Source: Agromyces albus (GTDB taxonomy: Bacteria > Actinomycetota > Actinomycetes > Actinomycetales > Microbacteriaceae). From it: a stretch of 64,000 nt of DNA. Made by a program: the position numbers and the translations under genes. The notes below the pieces were generated by a model, which had not been told where the DNA came from, did no database searches, and saw only the letters and a list, made by a program, of their open reading frames with translations. This document shows, one piece after another, positions 16,009 through 25,235 of the stretch. The stretch lies in assembly GCF_030815405.1 (NCBI RefSeq), contig NZ_JAUSWX010000001.1:2232001-2296000 (forward strand). Reading direction: 5' to 3'. Positions within the stretch are counted from its first letter, which is position 1; each line of letters opens with the position of its first letter.

Positions 16009-16992
16009 ATGAAGAACTTCCATCGACGCGCGCTCGTGGCGCTGGCCGCAGCGCCGCTCATCGCCGTGCTCGCGGCATGCACGGCCGGCGGCGGAGAGAG
16101 CGAGGCGAATGGCGCCGCAACTGCCGAGGGAGAGCAGCTCAAGGTCGCACTGATCACCCACGCTGTTCCCGGCGACACCTTCTGGGACATCATTCGCAAG
16201 GGAGCCGACGCGGCCGCGACGAAGGACAACGTCGAGGTGCTGTACTCCTCGGATCCAGACGGTGGAAAGCAGGCGCAGCTCGTGCAGCAGGCCGTGGATC
16301 AGGGCGTCGACGGTATCGTCGTCACCCTGGCGAAGCCTGACGCGCTTGAGGACTCCGTGAAGGCCGCGCTGGCCGCGGGCATTCCGGTCTTCAGCATCAA
16401 CGCGGGTGAGAACGAATCCCGGGAGTTCGGTGTCCTTGCTCACTTCGGGCAGAACGAGACGGTGGCCGGCCAGGCCGTCGGAGAGCAGCTGAATGCGCAG
16501 GGCTCGAAGAAGACGATCTGCATCATTCAGGAACAGGGCCAGGTCGCCCTCGAACAGAGGTGCGCGGGTGTCAAGGACACATTCGCGGGTGCGTTCGAGG
16601 TCCTCTATGTCAACAGTGCGGACATGGCCGGCTCGTCGTCGACCATCACCGCGAAGTTGCAGACCGATGGATCGATCGACTCCGTGGTCGCACTCGCGGC
16701 GCCGATCGCCCTGGCAGCCATCGACGCCGCGAAGGATGCGGGTTCCAGTGCGAAGATCGGCACGTTCGACCTCAGTAGCGATGCTGTCGACGCCTTGAAG
16801 GCAGGCGACCTGGCATTCCTGGTCGACCAGCAGCCCTACCTGCAGGGATACTCGGGCATCGATGCGGTATGGCTGCAACTCACCAACGGCAACGTGCTGG
16901 GCGGCGGAGCGCCGGTGTTCACGGGTCCCGCCATCGTGACCGCCGACAACGTGGACGCGGTCGCCGGATTCGCCGCGAACGGGACTCGCTAG
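16009..16992 (+). CDS. Sugar/cyclitol ABC transporter substrate-binding lipoprotein
   Basis: 327 residues. A basic start and hydrophobic helix lead to the lipobox VLAAC with Cys24, so the protein is a lipoprotein anchored outside the membrane. The mature part is a periplasmic-binding-protein-like (RbsB/type 1) domain: ALITHAVPGDTFWDIIRKGA, GIVVTLAKPDAL, GIPVFSINAG and KIGTFDLSSDAV. It belongs with the CUT2 permease and ATPase that follow. Flanking inositol genes suggest an inositol or related cyclitol as ligand; this is inference. A good ribosome site (AAAGGAGAT) precedes the ATG. Confidence 0.85.
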   Translation: MKNFHRRALVALAAAPLIAVLAACTAGGGESEANGAATAEGEQLKVALITHAVPGDTFWDIIRKGADAAATKDNVEVLYSSDPDGGKQAQLVQQAVDQGVDGIVVTLAKPDALEDSVKAALAAGIPVFSINAGENESREFGVLAHFGQNETVAGQAVGEQLNAQGSKKTICIIQEQGQVALEQRCAGVKDTFAGAFEVLYVNSADMAGSSSTITAKLQTDGSIDSVVALAAPIALAAIDAAKDAGSSAKIGTFDLSSDAVDALKAGDLAFLVDQQPYLQGYSGIDAVWLQLTNGNVLGGGAPVFTGPAIVTADNVDAVAGFAANGTR

Positions 16993-16995
16993 ACC

Positions 16996-18087
16996 ATGTC
17001 CAGCCACACGTTGAGCCCGAATCAGCCCGAGACGGATACACCGAAGGCGGGAACCGACACACTGGTCCGAGACGAGCGGCTCGCGCGAGCGAGCATCTGG
17101 GCGAGACTCTTCGTCCGGCCCGAGATGGGTGCATTCGCGGCCGCCGTCGTCCTGTTCGCACTGTTCGCCACGGCATCGCCCATCTTCACGCAGGCGAGCT
17201 CGATCGCGACGATCCTCTACGGGGCGTCCACGGTCGGAATCATGGCTGTGGGCGTCTCCCTACTCATGATCGGTGGGGAGGTCGACCTCTCAGCGGGCGT
17301 CGCGGTGATCAGTTCCGCGCTGACCGCGGCGTTGTTCGTGACCTCGCTGGGGCTCAACGTGTGGGTGGGCGCCGTGCTCGCGCTCGCATTCTCATTGCTC
17401 GTCGGCCTCGTCAACGGCATTCTGCTGGTGCGGACGAAGCTCTCGAGCTTTATCGTGACCCTGGCGAGCTTCTTCATGCTGACCGGCATCAACCTGGGTA
17501 TGACGAAGTTCATCACGGGCGGCGTCGCCTCCCCCAGCGTGCAGAACCTGGACGGGTATGAAAGCGCGAGGATCGTTTTCGCCTCTGACGTCTCCGTCTT
17601 CGGCACGAACGTCAAGATCACGGTCTTCTACTGGATCGCGCTCGTTGCCATCGCCACGTGGCTCCTCCTCCGCACCCGCATCGGCAACTGGATCGCCGCC
17701 TCGGGCGGCGCTCCTGATGCAGCGCGCGCGGTAGGCGTGCCGGTGGCGAAGACGAAGATCGGCCTCTACATGGGCGTCGCGTTCTGTGCGTGGCTGCTCG
17801 GCATGCACAACCTCTTCGCCTTCAAGACGGTGCAGTCCGGTGAGGGCATCGGAAACGAGTTCCTCTACATCATCGCGGCTGTCGTCGGCGGTTGTCTCAT
17901 GACCGGCGGATACGGCTCGGCGATCGGTGGAGCGATCGGCGCGCTCATCTACGGCATGGCCCTGAAGGGTGTCGTCTATGCCGAGTGGAATCCCGACTGG
18001 CTGAGGTTCTTCCTCGGCGCGATGCTGCTCGGCGCGACGGTACTCAACATCGTGCTTCGAAACCGGGCTGCGAAGGCACGACGATGA
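16996..18087 (+). CDS. Sugar ABC transporter permease (RbsC/CUT2 family)
   Basis: 363 residues with a polar N-terminal tail of about 45 residues and then about nine to ten membrane helices. The CUT2 signature is visible in [20 protein letters not shown] (about 74-93) followed by [12 protein letters not shown], and in the EAA-like loop near [20 protein letters not shown]. Further support is [20 protein letters not shown] near 295-314. It forms the membrane channel for the lipoprotein just upstream (3-bp gap). Its stop overlaps the ATPase start (ATGA). Confidence 0.88.
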   Translation: MSSHTLSPNQPETDTPKAGTDTLVRDERLARASIWARLFVRPEMGAFAAAVVLFALFATASPIFTQASSIATILYGASTVGIMAVGVSLLMIGGEVDLSAGVAVISSALTAALFVTSLGLNVWVGAVLALAFSLLVGLVNGILLVRTKLSSFIVTLASFFMLTGINLGMTKFITGGVASPSVQNLDGYESARIVFASDVSVFGTNVKITVFYWIALVAIATWLLLRTRIGNWIAASGGAPDAARAVGVPVAKTKIGLYMGVAFCAWLLGMHNLFAFKTVQSGEGIGNEFLYIIAAVVGGCLMTGGYGSAIGGAIGALIYGMALKGVVYAEWNPDWLRFFLGAMLLGATVLNIVLRNRAAKARR

Positions 18088-18992
18088 CCGAATCGACGAG
18101 CGAGAGCGAGAACAGGCTCATGGAGAACAGCACGCTTGATCCCGACGGTCCTGCGCTCATCGAGCTGCGCGACGTCGGCAAGAGCTACGGCAACATCGTC
18201 GCGCTGCGGGATGTCACGCTCACCGTCCGGCAAGGATCCGTGTCCTGCGTACTGGGAGACAACGGAGCCGGCAAGTCGACGCTGATCAAGATCGTCGCGG
18301 GGCTTCACCGGCATGATCAGGGCACGTACACCGTCCGCGGAGAAGACGTCCACCTCAATTCACCGCGGGAGGCTCTTTCCCGCGGCATCGCCACGGTGTA
18401 CCAGGATCTCGCAGTGGCTCCGCTGATGCCGGTCTGGCGCAACTTCTTCCTCGGCTCGGAGCTCACGAAGGGGCGCGGGCTGCTTCGCCGGCTGGATGTC
18501 GCCAAGATGCGGAGGATCGCCAAACAGGAGCTGCTCGACATGGGGATCGACCTTCGGGACGTCGATCAGCCGATCGGAACCCTCTCCGGTGGCGAACGGC
18601 AGTGCGTGGCGATCGCGCGGGCAGTCCACTTCGGTGCGAAAGTGCTCATCCTGGATGAGCCGACCGCAGCTCTCGGTGTGAAGCAGTCGGGGGTCGTGCT
18701 CAAGTACATCGTGCAAGCCCGGGATCGCGGCCTCGGAGTGATCTTCATCACGCACAACCCGCACCACGCGTTCCCTGTCGGTGACGAGTTCCTGTTGCTC
18801 AAGCGGGGCCGCAGCATCGGATATGCGAAGAAATCCGAGATCACGCTCGATGAGCTGACCGCCATGATGGCCGGTGGTGCCGAGCTCGAGGAACTGATCC
18901 ACGAACTGCAGCGCGCCGGCACGGCGGCAGACACGATCGCCGAGGCCAGCGAGGAGCTCATGCAGATCAACGCCGAGCGGCACGCGCGATGA
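18084..18992 (+). CDS. Sugar ABC transporter ATP-binding protein (single-domain CUT2 type)
   Basis: 302 residues, one nucleotide-binding domain. Walker A GDNGAGKS (58-65), Q-loop Gln107, signature LSGGE (167-171), Walker B VLILDEP (187-193), and the H-loop [12 protein letters not shown]2 importers usually carry a tandem RbsA-type ATPase of about 500 residues; this one is of the shorter FrcA-like single-domain form and so probably works as a homodimer. The C-terminal 45 residues after [16 protein letters not shown] are helical. Start and stop overlap neighbours. Confidence 0.88.
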   Translation: MTESTSESENRLMENSTLDPDGPALIELRDVGKSYGNIVALRDVTLTVRQGSVSCVLGDNGAGKSTLIKIVAGLHRHDQGTYTVRGEDVHLNSPREALSRGIATVYQDLAVAPLMPVWRNFFLGSELTKGRGLLRRLDVAKMRRIAKQELLDMGIDLRDVDQPIGTLSGGERQCVAIARAVHFGAKVLILDEPTAALGVKQSGVVLKYIVQARDRGLGVIFITHNPHHAFPVGDEFLLLKRGRSIGYAKKSEITLDELTAMMAGGAELEELIHELQRAGTAADTIAEASEELMQINAERHAR

Positions 18993-19882
18993 CGCGTCCG
19001 TTCGATGCTGGAGCACGATCCGAAATGCCGTTCGTGCTCGCAGCCAGCGCTGAGATGCTCTTCCTCGAATTGCCGTTCGTCGAACGGGTGCAGCGCCTGG
19101 ATGCGCTCGGCTTCCAGGTGGAGATCTGGGACTGGGCAACGAAGGACCTCCGCGCGCTCGCTGCGACAGGGGCGACGTTCTCCTCGATGACCGGGTACCT
19201 GCAGGGGAACCTCACGGATGAGGAGGCGATCGATGCGCTGCTGCGGTCGGCTGAGCAGTCGCTTCGCGCTGCCGACATCATCGACTCGCCCAGGCTGAAC
19301 CTGCACGGCACCGGCCTCGACAAGGCCGGTTTGCCGGTCTCGCCGCGCGAGACCACGACAGGCGCCGACTGGATGCGTGCGGCGGACACGCTCGAGCGGC
19401 TCGCCCTCCTCGGTGAGCGGCACGGCCGCGTATTCACCCTGGAGAACCTCAACACCACGGTCGATCACCCGGGCACCCCGTTCGCCACGGCGCACGACAC
19501 GTTGACCCTGGTCGAGTTCGTGAACCACCGGAGTCTCCGCCTCAACCTCGACCTGTACCACGCGCAGATCGGCGAGGGTAACCTCATCGATCTCACGACG
19601 AGAGCGCTCCCCTACGTCGGCGAGATCCAAGTCGCCGACGTGCCCGGCCGGTTCGAGCCGGGCACAGGCGAGATCCGCTACGAGGCGATCCGGGATGCGC
19701 TCGTCGGCCACCGGTACTCGGGCGTGGTCGCGCTCGAGGGCTGGGCCAGAGGTGGCTCAGAGGAAGCGCTCCGCGCATTCCGTTCCGCATTCACCGTATC
19801 GAGCGCTGAGCGGGACGCCGAGGACCCGCTCAGGGCAGCGCCCGCATCGACGCCACGTTCCCCCGAAGGATTGATCGCATGA
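18989..19882 (+). CDS. Hydroxypyruvate isomerase-like sugar isomerase/epimerase
   Basis: 297 residues, xylose-isomerase-like TIM barrel. The segment [20 protein letters not shown] (about 210-229) followed by IRYEAI is the hydroxypyruvate isomerase (Hyi)/IolI-like hallmark, and [17 protein letters not shown] gives a metal-binding Glu. In an inositol setting it may isomerise inososes (IolI or IolH role) instead of acting on hydroxypyruvate; that is inferred from neighbours only. The last 25 residues are a Pro/Ala/Ser-rich tail absent from typical members. It overlaps the ATPase and the next gene by four bases each. Confidence 0.75.
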   Translation: MTRPFDAGARSEMPFVLAASAEMLFLELPFVERVQRLDALGFQVEIWDWATKDLRALAATGATFSSMTGYLQGNLTDEEAIDALLRSAEQSLRAADIIDSPRLNLHGTGLDKAGLPVSPRETTTGADWMRAADTLERLALLGERHGRVFTLENLNTTVDHPGTPFATAHDTLTLVEFVNHRSLRLNLDLYHAQIGEGNLIDLTTRALPYVGEIQVADVPGRFEPGTGEIRYEAIRDALVGHRYSGVVALEGWARGGSEEALRAFRSAFTVSSAERDAEDPLRAAPASTPRSPEGLIA

Positions 19883-20889
19883 CTCCATCCCCGCTCCGCT
19901 TCGGCCTGATCGGCACCGGCCGGATCGGCCAAGTGCACGCCGCGAGCATCACTGCCGATCCGGATGCGACTCTCGCATGGGTGGCCGATCCGTTCGTGGA
20001 GGGCGCGACGGTACTGGCCGATCGCTACGGTTGCCGGTCAACGGCATCGAGCGAGGAACTCATCACCTCGGGTGAAGTCGACGCGATCCTTGTCGCCTCC
20101 TCGACGCCGACGCACGTCGACCTCATCGCCGAATCGGTGGACGCCGGTCTGCCCGTGCTCTGCGAGAAGCCCATCGATCTCGACATCGGCCGTGTCGATG
20201 CCCTGCGACCGAAAGTCGCGTCGGCCGGAGTGCCCGTCGCACTCGGCTTCAATCGGCGATTCGACCCGAGTTTCGCGGATGCACGTGAACGCGTCCTCCG
20301 CGGGGAGATCGGCGCGCTCGAGCAGCTCTCGATCATCAGTCGCGATCCGTCGGCGCCACCTGCGGCTTACCTTGCAGTCTCCGGGGGGATCTTCCGCGAC
20401 ATGACGATCCACGACTTCGACATGGCCCGGTTCTTCCTGCCCGACATCATCGAGGTCAGCGCCGTCGGCACGAACACCTTCGACGACGGCGCACGGGAGC
20501 AGGGCGACTTCGACACCGCGGTGACCGTGCTGCGGTCCGCCTCGGGAGCTGTGGTGACCGTCACGAACTCGCGCCACTGCGCGTTCGGGTACGACCAGAG
20601 GATCGAGGCATTCGGTGAAAGGGGCATGATCTCCGTGGAGAACGCCCGGACGAGCCTGGTCAGCGTCTCGACCGCGACCGCGGTCGAGGCGAAGCCGCCG
20701 TATCAGAGGTTCTTCCTGGAGCGCTATGCCCAGGCGTACGCGGCCGAGCTCCGTGAGTTCATCAAGCTCGCACGCGGGGAGGCATCGACGAGCCCGACGT
20801 TCGAGGACGGGCGAGCCGCGCTCATCCTCGCGGATGCGGCACAGCGAGCCGCGACCGAACGGATCACCGTGCCGGTCGACCTCAGCTGA
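19879..20889 (+). CDS. Inositol 2-dehydrogenase-like oxidoreductase (second IolG)
   Basis: 336 residues of the Gfo/Idh/MocA family. Rossmann motif GLIGTGRIGQVHA (about 9-21), CEKPIDLDIG with the catalytic Lys near 97, FNRRFDPSF, and SGGIFRDMTIHDFDMARFFL (about 169-188), which is the typical IolG C-terminal-domain block with Asp and His. This second copy is closer to classical IolG than the first (14724-15737) in that GGIFRDM block. It is probably an inositol dehydrogenase for another isomer (scyllo or chiro), or for a methylated derivative. Its 3' end overlaps that of the convergent lacI gene by 8 bp. Confidence 0.82.
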   Translation: MTPSPLRFGLIGTGRIGQVHAASITADPDATLAWVADPFVEGATVLADRYGCRSTASSEELITSGEVDAILVASSTPTHVDLIAESVDAGLPVLCEKPIDLDIGRVDALRPKVASAGVPVALGFNRRFDPSFADARERVLRGEIGALEQLSIISRDPSAPPAAYLAVSGGIFRDMTIHDFDMARFFLPDIIEVSAVGTNTFDDGAREQGDFDTAVTVLRSASGAVVTVTNSRHCAFGYDQRIEAFGERGMISVENARTSLVSVSTATAVEAKPPYQRFFLERYAQAYAAELREFIKLARGEASTSPTFEDGRAALILADAAQRAATERITVPVDLS

Positions 20890-21898
20890 GCACCCGCGGT
20901 GCACCGGTCGTGCTGCGGATGACCAGCTGCGCCCTCACTCGGCGCGCCCACGGCGCGACGTTCGTGCCGCTGAGTCGATCGACCACCGCCTCGACAGCGA
21001 GCGCGGAGAGGATTGCCGGATCGTGGCGGATCGTGGTCATCTGGAGGAATCTCAACGAAGCGATGCTGCTGTCGTCGTAGCCCACGATCGAAACGTCGTC
21101 GGGGATGCGGATTCCGGTGCGAACGAGCGTTTCGATCACCCCGAACGCGCATCGATCGTTCGCACACGTGATGGCGGTCGGCAACTCGGCTCGTTCGAGA
21201 AGCGCCGATGCGGCGGCCGAACCCGCATCCTCGTCGTACGCGCTCGGCACGATCTCCGCCTGCTCTGTCAACCCGCGCCGTGCCATCGCCGCGAGATAGG
21301 CGTCCCTGCGCTCATCGGCATTCGGGCCCATTCCACCGTCGATATGCGCGATGCGCGTGTGGCCGAGCCCGGTGAGGTGCTCGATGGCCAGCTCCATGCC
21401 CTCTGCATTGTCGACGCGGATATCGTCTCCCGGGGGCGTCGTTCGGGGACCCGACAGCTGCACGACCGGAAGATCCCGTGACTTCAGCGCGCCGCACGTC
21501 GCCCGGCCGCCGTCGGTCGCGAGCACGATGAGCGCTTCGATGCGCTGTTGCAAGAGTTCCTCGACGACCATCGCCTGCGGACGACTGGGCGACAGGGGGC
21601 CGAGAACGACCGCGTATCCGCGCTCCCGTGCGGCCGTGAAGAGATGCTCGACCAGATCCACCTCGAAGGGCTGGTGCATGGCGTACAGCACGCCGATCTG
21701 GTAGCTCCGCCGTTGGCGGAGCAATCGGGCGGAGGCATCCGGCCGGTATCCCATCTCCTCTGCTGCCCGGAGGACCCGTTCGCGGGTCGTAGCGCTGACG
21801 CCGCCCAGATCGCGCATCACCAGGGACACCAGCTGCCGAGACACGCCGACGTGATCTGCGACGTCCTTCATGGTGGGCCGGGCGGAGCGAGCGGTCAT
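20882..21898 (-). CDS. LacI-family transcriptional repressor
   Basis: 338 residues. The N-terminal LacI helix-turn-helix reads PTMKDVADHVGVSRQLVSLV (about 8-27), followed by the hinge RPDASARLLRQRRSYQIGVL. The remainder is a periplasmic-binding-protein-like ligand domain (TCANDRCAFGVIETLVRTGI and IPDDVSIVGYDDSSIASL). It lies tail-to-tail with the second IolG gene. The palindrome ACTAGCACGTGCTAGT sits 75 bp upstream of its start, in the region shared with the divergent gene at 22048. A second copy of the palindrome precedes the transporter, so it is likely a local, ligand-responsive repressor of both units. GTG at 21901 is an alternative start. Confidence 0.85.
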   Translation of the reverse strand: MTARSARPTMKDVADHVGVSRQLVSLVMRDLGGVSATTRERVLRAAEEMGYRPDASARLLRQRRSYQIGVLYAMHQPFEVDLVEHLFTAARERGYAVVLGPLSPSRPQAMVVEELLQQRIEALIVLATDGGRATCGALKSRDLPVVQLSGPRTTPPGDDIRVDNAEGMELAIEHLTGLGHTRIAHIDGGMGPNADERRDAYLAAMARRGLTEQAEIVPSAYDEDAGSAAASALLERAELPTAITCANDRCAFGVIETLVRTGIRIPDDVSIVGYDDSSIASLRFLQMTTIRHDPAILSALAVEAVVDRLSGTNVAPWARRVRAQLVIRSTTGAPRVLS

Positions 21899-21972
21899 CA
21901 CATCAGGATTGCATGGATCGCCGGGAACTCAGCCCGGATCGAGGACGGAGCGGGATCGACGTTCGATCGTCG

Positions 21973-21988
21973 ACTAGCACGTGCTAGT
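21973..21988. promoter_or_regulatory. LacI-family operator ACTAGCACGTGCTAGT
   Basis: A perfect 16-bp palindrome between the divergent lacI gene (start 21898) and the isomerase gene (start about 22048). It has the same 12-bp core as 15919-15930. Placement suggests autoregulation of lacI and repression of the isomerase gene. Confidence 0.7.
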
Positions 21989-22047
21989 ATCGATGCGTGT
22001 CGCCGAGGCGACTCGTGGACAACGGCGTACAACGGATCGGATCTCCT

Positions 22048-23013
22048 GTGCAACTCGGACTCATCACGGACTCCCTCGGCAAGTTCACACTCGACGTCGC
22101 TCTCGATCTCGCGGCCGAGATGGGCCTCGCCACCGTCGAGATCGCGACCGGCAACTGGTCGGAGTCCCCGCACGCCGACCTCACAGAGCTCGTGAGCGAT
22201 GCCGGAGCGCGTCGCCGCCTCCTCGCCTCGATCGAGTCGCGCGGCCTGACACTCAGCGCGCTCAACGCGAACGGCAATCAATTGCACCCGGTGACCGGCG
22301 CCGCGCACGATCGTGTCGTCCGTGATTCGATCACGGTCGCATCAGAACTCGGCGTGCCGACGGTCGTGCTGATGTCGGGCCTTCCCGGCGCACGGGGAGA
22401 GTCGAGCCCCAACTGGATCACGACGTCGTGGCCACCTGAGACCCTCGAGATCCTCGACTACCAATGGAACGACGTGGCGATCCCGTATTGGGTCGACCTC
22501 GCGCAATTCGCGAGGGAACGCGACGTCCGTCTCGCGGTCGAGATGCACGGTCAGCAGCTGGTCTTCAATGTCGCAACGATGCAGCGACTCCAAGGCCTCG
22601 TCGGCGACGACGTGGTGGGCGCGAATCTCGACCCCTCTCACCTGATGTGGATGGGAGCAGACATCCTCGCTGTCGTCAGGGCTCTCGGTTCGTCGATCTT
22701 TCACGTGCATGCCAAGGACGCCCGCATCGACCGGTCCAACACTGCGGTCAACGGGATCCTCGACACACTTCCGCCGTCAGCAGCAACACTGCGCTCCTGG
22801 AACTACGTCACGCTCGGCCTCGGGCATCCCGGTGGCAGCACATTCTGGGCGGACTTCGTCTACGCGCTTCGTTCGGTCGGTTACGACGGGCCGCTGAACA
22901 TCGAGCACGAGGACATCCTCGTCGGCGCAGTCGAAGGAGTACGACGCTCCGCCGAGCTCATGCGCTCGATCATCATCAGGGAGCCGGCGGACTGGACCCC
23001 GGCGGACATCTGA
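22048..23013 (+). CDS. IolE/IolH-like sugar phosphate isomerase/epimerase
   Basis: 321 residues from a GTG at 22048, or 338 from a GTG at 21997 that lies only 9 bp after the operator. The shorter form starts QLGLITDSLG as usual for the family and is preferred. Xylose-isomerase-like TIM barrel: RLAVEMHGQQLVFNVATMQR with a metal-binding Glu, VGANLDPSHLMWMGAD, IFHVHAKDARID and LNIEHEDILV. These match sugar isomerases found with inositol and cyclitol genes. It is transcribed divergently from lacI under the shared palindrome, and may process an inosose or another keto-cyclitol made by the second dehydrogenase. Confidence 0.75.
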   Translation: MQLGLITDSLGKFTLDVALDLAAEMGLATVEIATGNWSESPHADLTELVSDAGARRRLLASIESRGLTLSALNANGNQLHPVTGAAHDRVVRDSITVASELGVPTVVLMSGLPGARGESSPNWITTSWPPETLEILDYQWNDVAIPYWVDLAQFARERDVRLAVEMHGQQLVFNVATMQRLQGLVGDDVVGANLDPSHLMWMGADILAVVRALGSSIFHVHAKDARIDRSNTAVNGILDTLPPSAATLRSWNYVTLGLGHPGGSTFWADFVYALRSVGYDGPLNIEHEDILVGAVEGVRRSAELMRSIIIREPADWTPADI

Positions 23014-23082
23014 CGGCCCCGTGGGACACGCGCCCCCAGCCGGCCCCGCCTGCGTCCGGGTCGGCTCGCCTGGCGGAGCCGT

Positions 23083-23844
23083 TCAGCGCTCGACGAGCGT
23101 CATCTCGAACGAGTAGAGGTCGGGCCGATAGCAGTGCTGGCCCCACTCGACGGCACGGCCGGAGTTGTCGAACGCCGTGCGGGACATGGTCAGCACGGCG
23201 GCACCCTTGGGGATGTCGAGCAGTCCTGCCTCCTGCGCCGTGGCCTCGCGTGCGCCGATGCGCTGCTTGGCGACGCGCATGGTCACGCCGCGGGCACGCA
23301 ACAGCTGGTAGAGCCCGTGCTTCGTGAGGTCGCCGAGGTCGATGTCGGTGAAGTCGGCGGGCAGAACGTTGTCGAGGATCGCGATCGGCACGCTGCCGGC
23401 TGAGCGGAGGCGCTTGATGTGCAGCACGGGGCTGCCCGCATCGACGCCGAGTTCCTCGGCCATGCGGTCATCGGCCTCGCCCACCTCCATCGAGAGCACC
23501 CGGGTCTCGGGCTTCTGCCCGGAGCGCTCGAGGTCTTCGTACAGGCTCGTGAGCTCGACGCTGCGGCTGACCTTGCCGTGCACGACTTGTGTGCCGATGC
23601 CGCGGCGGCGCACGAGGAGGCCCTTGTCGACGAGCTCCTGGATGGCACGGCGGATCGTCGGCCGCGAGAGTCCCAGCCGGTTGCCGAGTGCCACCTCATT
23701 CTCGAGTCGCGACCCGGGGGGCAGCCTGCCGTCCTGAATGGCCGCCTCGATGCGACTGGAGATCTGGAAGTACAGCGGCATCGGACCCGAGCGGTCGAGG
23801 TCGATGAAGAGATCGACCGGGAGTGTGTGATTCGCGTCCGCCAT
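23083..23844 (-). CDS. GntR-family (HutC-type) repressor, IolR-like
   Basis: 253 residues. Winged-helix GntR domain at about residues 18-85 (PLYFQISSRIEAAIQDGRLP, then SRPTIRRAIQELVDKGLLVR) and a UTRA ligand-binding domain behind it (SPVLHIKRLRSAGSVPIAIL to the end). The palindrome TTGTCAAGACATT lies 36 bp upstream of its start and the same motif is found at four other promoters here, including that of the inositol operon. It is therefore the best candidate for an inositol-pathway repressor of IolR type, with autoregulation. Longer starts to 23907 would run through the operator and are disfavoured. Confidence 0.85.
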   Translation of the reverse strand: MADANHTLPVDLFIDLDRSGPMPLYFQISSRIEAAIQDGRLPPGSRLENEVALGNRLGLSRPTIRRAIQELVDKGLLVRRRGIGTQVVHGKVSRSVELTSLYEDLERSGQKPETRVLSMEVGEADDRMAEELGVDAGSPVLHIKRLRSAGSVPIAILDNVLPADFTDIDLGDLTKHGLYQLLRARGVTMRVAKQRIGAREATAQEAGLLDIPKGAAVLTMSRTAFDNSGRAVEWGQHCYRPDLYSFEMTLVER

Positions 23845-23879
23845 GCTTGTCCCCGCCCTGTCGCGGCCATCGCAACATG

Positions 23880-23896
23880 TTGTCAAGACATTAGCA
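23880..23896 (-). promoter_or_regulatory. gntR promoter and IolR-type operator
   Basis: On the minus strand, TGC-TAATGT (23896-23888) is an extended -10, overlapping the operator whose plus-strand sequence is TTGTCAAGACATT (23880-23892). The minus-strand core TGTCTTGACA fits the IolR motif. The element is nearly identical to that at 6896-6912 (TGCTAATGTCTTRACA). A half site, AATGTCAGGTC, lies at 23916-23926. Confidence 0.6.
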
Positions 23897-23967
23897 GGCC
23901 TTTCCATTTGGCAAAAATGTCAGGTCGGGCGCTGCGACAGATTCGGCTGCGCCTGCGGTTCTGGACT

Positions 23968-23989
23968 AATGTCCTGACATTCTTACGAA
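23968..23989 (+). promoter_or_regulatory. Promoter of the transaldolase-like gene with IolR-type operator
   Basis: AATGTCCTGACATT (23968-23981) is the best copy of the palindrome (six-base arms, two-base spacer). A candidate -10, TACGAA, follows at 23984-23989, the same offset as in the iolC promoter, with CTGGAC at 23961-23966 as a weak -35. A second reading, CTGACA (23974-23979) with TACGGT (23997-24002) at 17 bp, also fits. Confidence 0.55.
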
Positions 23990-24067
23990 TCTCAGGTACG
24001 GTGAGAGAACGCACCGCCGCGGAACGCATGAGCGGTGCTCCGACGACGACGACCACGGAGGACCTCG

Positions 24068-25159
24068 ATGACCAACGCAGCGACCACCGAGACCGCAACC
24101 ATGCCCCTGCGGATCGCGGCCGAGACGACCCCCACGAGCCTCTGGAACGACTCCGCAGACCCGCGCGAGCTCGCCCGGTCCATCGAGTTCGGCGCGGTCG
24201 GGGCCACCTGCAACCCCGTGATCGCGCTCACCGCGATTCGCAATGATCTCGACACGTGGGTGCCGCGGATCGAACAGCTGGCGGCGCAGCATCCGACCGC
24301 CGGCGAGTCGGAGCTCGGCTGGATGGTCGTCGAGGAGCTCTCCATCGCAGCGGCCCGACTGCTCGAGCCCGAGTTCCGTCGCAGCGGTGGCCGGAACGGG
24401 CGCCTCTCGATCCAAACCGATCCGCGCCTTCACCGCGACGAGGCCGCACTCGTGGCCCAAGCCGTTCGCTTCGCCGGCCTGGCGGAGAACATCATCGTGA
24501 AGATCCCAGCCACCGCCGTCGGCATCCGCGCGATCGAGGAGGCGACATTCCAGGGCGTGAGCATCAACGCCACCGTCTCGTTCACCGTGCCGCAGGCCCT
24601 GGCAGTGGCCGAGGCGATCGAGCGTGGATTCGACCGCCGCAACGCCGCAGGGTTGCCCGAGCGCGAGTTCGGGTCGGTCGTCACGATCATGGGCGGCCGG
24701 CTCGACGACTGGCTCAAGACCTGGGTCGAGCGCCATCGCGTGCTCATCGATCCGGGTCACCTCGAGTGGGCGGGCGTCGCCGCACTCAAGCGGGCCCATC
24801 ATCTCTTCGTCGAGCGCGGCTATCGTTCGCGCGTGCTGTCCGCGGCGTTCCGCAACCACCTGCAGTGGTCCGAGCTCATCGGAGGCGACCTCGTGGTGTC
24901 GCCGCCGTTCGACTGGCAGGTGCGCATCAACGAGAACCGGATCCCCGTCGAGCACCGCATCGATCATCCTGTCGACCCCGAGACCATCGCCATCCTCCTC
25001 GCGAAGGTGCCCGAGTTCCGCCGCGCCTACGAGCCCGACGGCATGACCGTCGACGAGTTCGCGGACTTCGGTGCCACGCGGCGCACCCTGCGCCAGTTCC
25101 TCGAAGCGGATGCCGCGCTCGAGGCGCTCGTGCGCGACATCCTGGTTCCCGCTCCCTGA
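24068..25159 (+). CDS. Transaldolase-family protein
   Basis: 363 residues from ATG 24068, preceded by GGAGG at 24057. Two transaldolase blocks are clear: FGAVGATCNPVIALTAI (about 41-57) and NIIVKIPATAVGIRAIEEAT (141-160) with Lys145 in the place of the Schiff-base lysine. It then has INATVSFTVPQALAVAEAIE. The C-terminal third (about residues 250-340) is longer than in short TalC enzymes. It is divergent from the IolR-like gene with operators between them, so it is predicted to serve inositol or pentose-related metabolism; the substrate is unknown. It might be an extra aldolase for the inositol pathway. Confidence 0.78.
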   Translation: MTNAATTETATMPLRIAAETTPTSLWNDSADPRELARSIEFGAVGATCNPVIALTAIRNDLDTWVPRIEQLAAQHPTAGESELGWMVVEELSIAAARLLEPEFRRSGGRNGRLSIQTDPRLHRDEAALVAQAVRFAGLAENIIVKIPATAVGIRAIEEATFQGVSINATVSFTVPQALAVAEAIERGFDRRNAAGLPEREFGSVVTIMGGRLDDWLKTWVERHRVLIDPGHLEWAGVAALKRAHHLFVERGYRSRVLSAAFRNHLQWSELIGGDLVVSPPFDWQVRINENRIPVEHRIDHPVDPETIAILLAKVPEFRRAYEPDGMTVDEFADFGATRRTLRQFLEADAALEALVRDILVPAP

Positions 25160-25235
25160 CACGACTCGGCAACCGCTGAAGGCACGCACTCACCGACGGC
25201 TCGAGCGGGTCAGCGCCTAGACTGATCGGGCACGC

